DNA from: Margaritifera margaritifera
Lineage: Eukaryota; Mollusca; Bivalvia; Unionida; Margaritiferidae
Assembly (NCBI GenBank): GCA_029931535.1
Contig: JAQPZY010001490.1
Span: 2,084,501-2,148,500, forward strand
Length of the DNA: 64,000 bases
Direction of reading: 5' to 3'
The notes under the pieces were generated by a model, which did no database searches, had not been told where the DNA came from, and was given only the letters and a program-made list of their open reading frames with translations. Shown here piece after piece: positions 14,101-25,446 of the stretch. The position numbers were made by a program, and so were the translations under genes. Within the stretch, counting starts at the first letter, position 1, and the number at the start of each line of letters is the position of its first letter.

Positions 14101-17100
14101 TGCAAGTGCCAACAAGATGGAATTTATATGAATCTTTAGATTTTTTTAGTATATGGGAATATCCCTCATATGTTATTTTTCTGTTATTTTACATTTTTTG
14201 CCTATATGGTGGGGCAAGATCATTCAATCAGCTGTTTGGTCTCTGGCTACAAACATCAATAACAGCTGTTACAGATAAAAATTCAAAACTGCATTTCATT
14301 TAAAATGAATTGCACTTATATAATCGCTTTCAAAAAAATTCTTTGGTATCTGGATAATTTGAATTAATATGAGCCAATGAATCTGCAAAGTTATCACTGG
14401 AAAATTTACATCCAATATATAGTTTATAATAATTTATGAATTTCTCAGAAGACATTTTATTTCCAACAATATTTCTCAGGCCCAAAAAAAAGAAGACAAA
14501 AAAACACGGTATAAAACATTTTACTGTACTCTATCAACATTTGAAAATCTAGGCTTGTTACACAAGGAGAGCAAGTAAAAAGACATTTAAAAGATGCAAA
14601 ATAAAAAGTACTTGAATAGGTTTATGATAGGTTACCACAGCAACTTACCTATTCTATCTACCAAAGCTGTGACAATGCTCATAGGTGACCTCAATTTCCC
14701 TCCTTTGCTGGGGTCAAGGTTGTGCATGTAACCAATAGCAACTGTATAGTGAAACAAGATAAAATCAAGAATTAAAAATAAATGCACATTTCTCTGTAAT
14801 TTACAGCTGTTTTAGATTTTTTTAAATATATTTTTTGTAAACGACAAGTAAATAATGAATAATAACACAAGTGTTTAATACTGTAATGATGTTTGCTGGT
14901 GTCAAATTGACATTTACTGTACAGCCTGAAATGACATCATCATATTATTATCACATTATAATTATGATGTCACTTGCCGCCTAAGTGTATACTATTCCTA
15001 TGAACTTTAGGAGAGACTGGACAAAGGATTATGTGAATGTGACTTCTGTCACTCACTGAGTAATAAAAAAAATAAAAATGTTTACAGAATGATAGTAATA
15101 ACAGCAGTGTGATAGCAAATGATAAAATGTACAACACACTGGAAAATCATAACAGATTTATGATCTGCCATAAGATAGGTCTGCATATTTGCTGATCCAG
15201 AATTTCACCGATTTCAACAAGTGTGCCCTAGAGAAAAAATTCGCTCAGAAACAAACACTTTTCTCAATGTAAGAAGACTATACTATTTTACAACCATTAC
15301 AAATTTGATGAAATAGTCAAATACTCATGATACTACTATTATTATATTGAGGTCTGATGACAAGTTATTGCTTCAGATTGATTGTTTTCAATGTAATATC
15401 CCTTATTTTGAAACAGATAATTTACTGTCTATCACAACAATATGTAAACCAACTAATCATTTTTGTTCTTTCTTTGGATTGCTTGAACCCTAAATCGGGG
15501 ACAAAACATACTATTTTCAAAAAAGTTAAACACTCTAACATTTTACCAGCAATCATACATAAGTCTTATTTCCTACAGAAGAAGTGTAAGTAATAGCTGC
15601 AAAATGTACACAGGGCTAACCTTGTAATTACAAACAACACTTTGGGATAACCTTATGACTTCAAACAACACTCAGGAGTAACCTTGTGACTACAAGCAAC
15701 ACTCAGGGGTAACCTTGTGACTACAAACAACACTCAGGCTTAACCTTGTGACTACAAACAACACTTAGGGCTAACCTTGTGACTACAAACAACACTTAGG
15801 GCTAACCTTATGACTACAAACAACACTCAGGGCTAACCTTGTGACTACAAACAACACTTAGGGCTAACCTTATGAATACAAACAACACTTAGGGCTAACC
15901 TTATGAATACAAACAACACTTATGGCTAACCTTATGAATACAAACAACACTTAGGGCTAACCTTATGAATACAAACAACACTTAGGGCTAACCTTATGAC
16001 TACAAACAACACTTAGGGCTAACCTTGTGACTACAAACAACACTTAGGGCTAACCTTATGAATACAAACAACACTCAGGGCTAACCTTATGACTACAAAC
16101 AACACTCAGGGCTAACCTTATGAATACAAACAACACTCAGGGCTAACCTTATGAATACAAACAACACTTAGGGCTAACCTTATGAATACAAACAACACTT
16201 AGGGCTAACCTTATGAATACAAACAACACTTAGGGCTAACCTTATGAATACAAACAACACTTAGGGCTAACCTTATGAATACAAACAACACTTAGGGCTA
16301 ACCTTATGAATACAAACAACACTTATGGCTAACCTTATGACTACAAACAACACTCAGGGCTAACCTTATAACTATAAACAACACTCAGGGTTAACCTTAT
16401 TACTGCAAACAACACTCAATGAAAGTTGTTAAGAAAACTGGACTAAACTTTTTTAGAACAAATTTATGAAACTGTATACCCACAATATTAATCATTATGG
16501 TGCCATCAAAATGTACGACTTCCAAATCAACCTAAACAGCCTAGATGCACATCTGCTATGGAATTATGTGCAAGACAATAAGGGTCTACACAAACAGCCT
16601 AGATGCACATCTGCTGTGTCATTATGTGTCAGACAATAAAAGTCTATGTAAACAGCCTAGATGCACATCCGGTGTGGAATTATGTGTCAGACAATTAAAG
16701 TCTATGCAAACAGCCTAGATGCACATCTGCTGTGTCATTATGTGTCAGACAATAAAAGTTTATGCAATGAGCCTAGATGCACATCTGCTGTGTCATTATG
16801 TGTCAGACAATAAGGGTTAATGCAAACAGCCAAGATTTGATTTAATTTTTTGGGGTTTAACACCATTTTTGTTGTGGCATTATATACCAAAGAATAAGAG
16901 TCAATAAAAACAGCCTAGACCCAGAACTGCACTTGCATTATGTGCCAAACAAGACCAGTCCATGCAACAGCCTAGACCCAGATCTGCTGTGTGCATTATG
17001 TGCCAGACAATAAGGGTCAATGCAAACAGCCTAAAGCCAGACCTGCAATTGCATTATGTGCCAAAGAAGAAGCATTTATGCAAAGAGCCTAGACCCAGAT

Positions 17101-20100
17101 CTGCTGTGTGCATTTTGTATCAGACAATTAAGGGTCAATGCAAACAGTGTACATTCTGCTCCATCAGCACATTCTGCTGTTTATAGTTATTTGTGGGTTA
17201 CAGACAGATAAACACCAGCAAATGTATCCAAATCCTCCAGAATTCGTCCAAATCGGATCCCATGATGAAAATTTATGTATTTTTCCTGGACCAAGGGATC
17301 TGACCCCACAGGAATCCTAGCCTCTCTATAACTGTCCTGCATGTTTCGTTTTTGCAGCTGGGCAATTTCAAAGGTGACAGGAGATGGTGCAGCCTCCATA
17401 CCACTCCCAGGGGCTGAAGACCTGAATTAAAGAGTTGAGACATATTCAAATATCAATATTTCTCATGATAGCAAGAGGCACAACTAAAGTAACAAGTTAA
17501 AATGCATATCAGCAATGGCCAAGGGGACTAGCTGAACATCAATCTATGCAGTCAACATCATGGTGATTTTTTAAAAGAAATATATTGGCTAAACTATTGT
17601 CAGTGCTTTTTTTGTGGTTTAAACAAAGTTGGAAATGAATAGGTCTCTGAAGTAAAAATTTATATAACTGATGTTGGTATGAATACCGGTGAAAAATCAC
17701 TTGTATTCATCTGCTTTATTATTCAAGTCAATAATTTTACTGTATATACTCACTTATAAGTTGAGTCCAACTGCAAACTGTACAGACCTAGATCTCCAAT
17801 TGCATAATTCGCTGGCAGATATGGGTCAATCAGTTTGTTAGGAGTAATCAGCAGAACAAACAATACAGACTCCGATATGGCAGCACATAATGCAATGGCA
17901 GATCAGGGTCTATGTTGTTTGCAGTTAACTTGATTTATAGGTGAGTATATATGGTATATTGTTTTCTCTTTATGATACAAAATAGCAGTAAGATTATTAC
18001 ATACATCTGTATCTGAGACTGAAAAGCCAATTAATGCCTTTTAAATTAGATAATATTATGATCCATGCCTCTTCAAGTTTTTAAGCTAAAGTACCAGGGA
18101 TCCTGTATGCTATGTCTATCATTGTTATTAAGAACCTACTGTACCTCAACTGTCACCTCTTTGGCTGCCATGTTGTATCACATGTACAAAACATTCTCCC
18201 TGACCATAAGAGGTTTGTAAACCTTGTTTTAAACAATAAAATGTCCAATTATACAATTATTGCCTTCTTGCGAGGTCAACATCCAGCATTTTCACCCAAG
18301 GATGGGATTCTTTCCCCAAGAGCTTAAAACCAAGGAGAACAATCTCTAGGGAGGTGATCAATCTGAATATTTACCTCTTAAAAAGGCAATAATCATTGTA
18401 TTATACTGAAATCTAAAATACTAGTAATGCAGCAAACTGAGTATACCATTCATCAATCAGTTTTAATCCGAAATAAAATAGAGCAGAATCAGTTTTACAG
18501 TTTCACATTTAAATTCATACACATTTGTAAATACAATGTGCTCAGTTATAAACTGTTGGAAACATGGAATCTCATTGTAACATCACCTGGGCAAAAAAAA
18601 AGCAAAATGTGAAACATAACAGAAGGTTTATATCACTGATCAATACACTAGTACATTCAGTATAACTTGGTTTACAAAGCAAGGTCTATAAATCTACTTT
18701 TCAAGTTTGTAGGAGACCTTGTTCACAAGGATCATCACTAGATTTAAAATGAAAGTCAATAAATTTCCTGAAATAGTTACAAGTACATCAATATCACTGT
18801 ACAAAATTATCATATTTGCAAAAAATTCACCCAACTGTGAATAATATAGACCCCGATCTGCAATTGCATAATGCACAACAATATCAATGTCTATTCATTA
18901 TTTCATTCAAACAGCATAGACTTGAATGAATTGCCATTACATTATACAATAGCAGATCTGGGTCAACCCTGTTCACAGGTGGTGTGCGTATTATGTATTA
19001 TGTGGAACCTACCCCCACACTCCTTGAGCACCAAGTAAATCTTTCAGCCATTCTCTAGCTGAAATCAAGAAAAAGTTGTGCAGGATAATTAAACAGTTGG
19101 AAATTACATATCTATTCATGGTTTTATCTGCACATGTCTAAATATTTTTCATAATGCTTTGATTTCTTTTTGTTTCCAGCTTGATGTGCACTATGCCTTA
19201 TTCTGAATTAAAGTTCTTAGACATGTACTGCAAAAAATTGTTCTTCCGATATTATATCATTAAGAGTGGGAGATCATGAGATTATGACAGGGTCCATGCT
19301 AAAAAACAATTCTGGCAAAATAGTCACTCTGTGTCTTCTTCTTACCATGCTAGAGCATTAGGGGATACTGTGATACCCTCCACCAGTCCTTCCATCCATC
19401 TATCTCTCTTTCTGTTACTTACCACAAAAGTTTACTTATCTCATCCATATTATAACCATCTAAAAGACTGGAATAACTTTTAATTGGCTCCCTCTGCTCA
19501 GATCCATGGGTGAATGTCAAAGGTCAAATATACAAAAATTTCAATTACTGGCACTGACATGCACAAATATTTTCTGACCAAAAACTTTATACATGCAGTC
19601 ATACCAGGAAGACGCATTATATACAATTGTATGTAACAGAATTTAGCTTAATATTATCCATAGGTCACTGTCTTGGGATGAGGGATAGATGCCAAGGAGT
19701 GTGGAGAGAGTAATAGGCAATAACAAGAAAACTGCCAATGGTAGTATGGCCAGGTTGCAAAGCTTTGTTTCATCTGGAAGGATAGCAAAAATATAGGAGA
19801 TGTGAAGAGCTGTGGGGAATAAATCAATACAAGAAGCACAAGTGGATCTGAGACCACTCACCTGGTTGACATCACCTGAACAGACAAATGCAAGAGCAAG
19901 AACAGTTGGCAAAGAAATCTGGGTCAGTAGGATATTTTCTTTTGAAATTTCTTCCACTATGAATACAACTGTTTTGAGGTTTCTCCACTTTTTTGTACCT
20001 TTGTCCATATTTTACAATGCATAAGCATGATTGATCCAATATTGCAAGACCCCAATGCCTGGACACTTTGTTTAAAAGTTGGTCAATGTCTGTTCAGTGT

Positions 20101-23100
20101 TTCTTAAGATAAAGTTGTTTTTGACTTTTAGTAATGGCAGCTGTATTTGATGGCAGACAACATCATCTGTATAAATCTGAAAAGTACCGAAGCTAGGACT
20201 GTTTGTCACATTTGATTAAAGTCTGTAAGGTGGTTTTTTAAAAGAAGTTATTAATCATTGTTCTATTTTTAGTAACAACAGCCATATTTGATGACAGTTA
20301 AGCATCATTTGTACAAACTTAAAAGCTCTTCATACCAGAATGCTTTTTACAAAATTTGGTAAAATTCTGTTAAGTGGTTTTTAAGAAATTGTTTAAAAGA
20401 TTTTCCATTTTTAGTAACACTGGCCATATTTTACAGCAAATTGGCATAATTTGTATTAACTTGTAAACCGTTAATAAAAAAATGCTTTCATTCAAATTTG
20501 ATCAATTTCTGCTCAGCAGTTTCTGAGAAATAGTCATTTCAATATTTGCTATTTTTAGTAATGGTGATCATATTTAATGGTATACTGGCATCATTTTTTG
20601 AAAGCCCTTTATGATGGTATGCTTTCTGTAAAGATTGGTTAAATTCTGCTGAGCAGTTTTTCAGAAGTAATTTAAACGTTTTCTATCTTAGCAATGGTGG
20701 CCATATTTAATGGTGGATCAGCATCATTTATTAAAAATTGAAAGACTTCTATGGCAGGATGCTTTCAGTCAAATTTGGTCAGATTCTATTGTGCAGTTTT
20801 GTGAAGGAGACATTTAGAGGTTTGTCTATTTTTCAGTAATGGTTGCCATGTTCAAAGGCAGATCAATATCAGTTGTATAAATGTTCAAGTCCTCTATGTC
20901 AGGATGTTTTATGTCAAATTTGCTCAAATTCTATTTAGCAGTCTTTGAAAAGTTGTTAAAAGTTTTTTCTAATTTTAGTAATAGTGGACATATTTGATGG
21001 AAGTTCAGCATCATTTGTATAAGTTTGAAAAGTCTTGATGCCAGGATGCAGGAAGTCATTGTAGCTCAGTTGACAGAGCATCAGACTTGCAATCCAAGGG
21101 TTGTGGGTTCAATACCCACCCAGGATAGCCCAGGTCAGCTGCATCTGTGTGTCCTTGGGAAGGCACTTAGCTCCCATTTCCTTGGCATGATATAACCAAT
21201 AATCTATTAAAAGTGCAATTAAAAACTAACCAACCATGATGCAAAGATGCTCTGTGCCAAATTTGGTTGAAACTGGTCTGATGGGTTTTAAGAAGTTCAG
21301 AATAGCATTTGTTGATGGATGATGGATGGGTTTTTCTATTTTAAGAATGGTGGCCATATTTGAACAAAACTGTAAGGTCTTCATGCCAGGATGCTTTCTG
21401 TCAACTTTTTTTTAAGCGTAATTTAAGATGAAATCCTTTACACAGTCTAATGTTTTTGTGAAGGCCCAAGGGCTTAGATTGAGGCCAAAAAGAAAGAACA
21501 TGGAATTGATATACTTTGCCTCAATAGGTGAAGCGATGATATTTGCTTTGGACAGATCTAAGCTCACTGCACAGTTGTCGAGTTGTAATGAAAGACGGAC
21601 GGACTTTGCCATCTTCATCTTGAATTTTGGGCCAAAATGAATTGGTTGAGCCTGCTGAGGTCAATCACAGATCTCAATTTGCTGTTGGACTTTGGCACCA
21701 GAGACAGTCTGGAGTAGAAACCTTGAGTGTATGGCTTTCATACAATCTCCACAGTCTACTTTATGAGTAAAAGATTTATCTCCTTCTGTAGTATGTCTGC
21801 CTTCATGGGATCGCTTGGGGTTTCCATCAAGAAAGGAGGACGTAGAAAGTGGAGGAGGCCTGATAAACGACATTCTGGGGCCCTCCGACATGACTTGGAT
21901 CACCCAATCATTTTGCAGAAAGAAGTCGATCCATGCCTGATGAAAAAGAAGGAGTCTGGCGCCCACGGATGGGTTATCAGCAGGTGAGGGAAACTGTAAG
22001 TCACTGACATGTGGCGGGAGGCTTGGAGGAGGAGAAACATTGTTTTCTATCTCTCCTCCCTGCCTGACGGTGATAAGTATGGGTGAATGACTGCCTATAA
22101 TTAACCTGGCCACAGCTATTCTGTCATCTTTGGGAATTGCCTCTATTGTATCATTGCTGATGATTGTCCCTTCTTTGGAATAACCCCTGAGCAGGACTTC
22201 CAGATAAGGGAGCTTGTGCTGACAGTTGTGGAGGCAACTCTTGTTTCACCTGTTTTCTGACCTCCTCATTTTGACCCCGCAACAGATAGGGAGAGCCAAA
22301 CAGGAGGGTGCAAAAGGCCACCACATGCTGGGACTTTAGAGAGGAAGAGTGCATCTTGTCTAAGTCCATGTTGCAGGAGGCCGTCAGGGCACTAACTATG
22401 GTGTGGTGAGAAGCCCTATTGATGACCTAGGCTCACCCAATCTTATAACAAAATGGGGCAGTCATGCCAAAAGCAGACAAATCCTTGTCAACATTGGGTA
22501 TTTCTGAACAATATGCATCAGAGTGCGACTTATACCAGTGAGACATGAAGGAAGCTAGCTGGCAACTGACTCATGGAAAGGAAATCTTTTGTATTACCAG
22601 GATTGCAAATTTTCTCTGAGAGATGCCGAATGATTTCTGCAACTTTTGCTGACTGAGGCAATCTTCTAAATGATGGACTATCATCCTCTATATCCACAGA
22701 GGCTTTGACCTTGTAGGTAGGGATGATGGTAGGTGGAGGCAGGATATGGTAGATTTCTTGTATAGCTGACTTAAAGCTGAATTCCGTCCGTTCCATTGTC
22801 GGATCAAATGATTCAGGCATTTCCATTTCATCCTCTTCATCTAGCTGGGGATTGTCCACTGCTTGTACACCTTGGGTCCATGGGTAGAGCATTCCGTATG
22901 GCAATGATGATGCCATGTTGTTGGCATACATAATTTTTTCCATAGGATATGCCGTTAAAAGTGGTATACTAGAATTCTGGTTGGGCGTGGCCGGCTGGCT
23001 TTATTCATTCTCTATGAAGCGACATATTAAAGTTTGGTCTGGCTGATCGGTTTCACTGTAAGGTATGTTTGGCATAAGATACAGTAGCTGTCAGAATACA

Positions 23101-23951
23101 TGGACAGCCAGCTCACCAGTCCAAGATAAGTGACTCGTGACCACTATAGTTGTATATCGCACATTCGTATGGCTGGACTAGTTGGTCGACAGTCGGAATG
23201 GCATATGGCGGATGATAAATGCCATGATGGTTGGGTATGGCCATCTGTCCGTCCATATAAGTCAATATGTGGCTCGTTTTTGCCCGGCTGTCAGGCTGGC
23301 TGTCTTTCTGAGTCAAATAATACGCTCTCATGTTCGGCAAGAATGTTGCCGTGCACGGACGGAATACGTGGTATTGTATATTCATGCTTCATGGGGCGGA
23401 GATAGGTTCAAGTCTACACCCTCATGCCCCATAGGCTGGGTGATATTTAATTTAGAATTGTCATGCCTCTTGGGCAGAGCTAAAGGCTTAACCCAATGAG
23501 ATCCTGAAAATTTTCTTGTTCTGTCATCGACAATCTTGATGATAAAGCCTATATTTATTAGAGAGAACATGCGTGATTCCAACTCTTGGTTGGAATAATC
23601 TTTCATTCCAACTGCGTTAAGATCTGGCGTTGTCTTCTGAATCTTCATGGGGGGTGGAGGGGGCATCTTGGCATCCCCCATGAAACTTGTGAGAATCTGA
23701 ATTAGGACCTAGACTCAGTACCTTCTGCTGAGAGGAAATTGATATTGCTCTTTTTCTGGGGCCCTTGAGCTGTTTCCTAAGGACATTAAACTATGTATTC
23801 TCTGTCCACACTGCACACACTGTACAAGTGTGTGAAGAAGAGCAATTGGTACAGAGCAGGCACGTTTCATGAATGTCCTCTACTATTTTGAATCTCTTGC
23901 ATTTGTTGCACCGTGTTGACATCTCTGTAATGAAAGAGAATAAACAAACAA

Positions 23952-24049
<98 letters not shown>

Positions 24050-25355
24050 GCCAGGAAATTCCACTGGTGAAAATGTATGTCGTTGTTCGAAGTCAGATCT
24101 GACGGAAACAAATGGTATGATAATTTCAAAAATATCAATAAATTCACTGGATTTTACAAAAATATTGTATGTACCATATAAAACAACATTTTGACTTACT
24201 GTACCACTGAAAAAGAAAAGTGGATGAATAAATTTAATGTATATAATTTGTAGAATTTAACTGGATTGTCTGGAGGATATTCTAGCACATGGCAGCGAAA
24301 GTGAAAACTGGTTTAAACCTGATATAAAGGTAGCCACCTAGTGGGTAGAAAGGGGAGTTTTTCTGTCTTTCCAGGAGGACTGGATTCGGAGGTAGCAAAG
24401 AAAGTTATCCTAATGTAATGTGACCAGGTAATGTGTTTGCCAGCAAAACTAATTGATACCATACATGTATAGATGAGTTGCAACAAATTATGGTATCAGT
24501 TTTAACTTATCTCAAGGCTGATGTAACAACATTAAATTATACTCATTCTGTAAGTCAACAACTTACTGAGTTATTTTTTTTAAACTTCTTTTACACACTG
24601 TAGAAGATTATGTTTATTTGGGGATGTTTCAGTATATACTTTGTCAGTGCCATTCAATACCACCTGCCACATTTTACATTACAGTGTATAAACTGTCAGT
24701 GAAAATGCATTTCAGTGCCATTCAATACCCCTGTCACATATTACAGCTACAAAGTGTCAGAGAAAATGCATTTCAGTGGCATTCAATACCTGGTCCACCT
24801 GTCACATAATAGAACAACAAAGCATCAGTGAAAATGCATTTCAGTGCCATTCAATACCACCTGTCACATCTTACAATGATAAATTGTCAGTGAAAATGCA
24901 TTTCAGTACCATTCAATATCACCTGTCACTATTACAACTATAAAGTGTCAGTGAAAATGCATTTCAGTGCCATTCAATACCACCTGTCACATATTACAAC
25001 TATAAAGTGTCAGTGAAAATGCATTTCAGTACAATTCAATACCACCTGTCACATCTTACAATGATAAATTGTCAGTGAAAATGCATTTCAGTACCATTCA
25101 ATAACACCTGTCACATATTATGACTACAAGTGGTGGAAACAAGTATTAATGCAAGATGTATTCAACTAAATTGAACTAAATTCATCAAATGAAGAAACTG
25201 ATTTTGCTAGAAATAACTTGAGGAATGAAAAGATTCTAATATTAAAACCGTTCTATAGACTATGAATGTATACATCCACGTTTTCTATATTAACATACAA
25301 ATAAGAAATTCTGGTGAAATACAATATTGTATGTCTCAGAGTAATATTAAGATCT

Positions 25356-25446
<91 letters not shown>

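Larger units (their letters stand above)
21412..24435 (-). mobile_element. DIRS1-like retrotransposon copy 2, truncated within the reverse transcriptase
   Basis: The 5' terminal repeat (24305-24430), the Cys-rich gag start (23922), Pro-rich gag and the start of the polymerase are present. The homology ends at 21412 inside the polymerase, before the YLDD motif, so RNase H, recombinase and the second terminal repeat are missing. A (TA)n tract sits in its leader. Several frameshifts break gag. It lies in intron 1 of the ACOT9-like gene, again in the gene's orientation. Confidence 0.85.

Noticed and set aside
15615..16420. Interstitial telomere
   Set aside because: TTAGGG occurs only once per 31-bp unit and is often TCAGGG, so these are not telomeric arrays.
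21053..21125. Functional tRNA gene
   Set aside because: Box A/B-like elements are present but the anticodon stem does not pair, and the sequence continues into a SINE body. The same applies to the SINE heads at 2604, 33789 and 55232.
23791..24147. 118-codon frame with a long Ile-Tyr run
   Set aside because: The Ile-Tyr part is a (TA)n microsatellite in the DIRS leader. Only the Cys-rich gag start at 23922 is meaningful. Similar runs at 25253-25480, 46653-46916 and 61515-61804 are also microsatellite artefacts.
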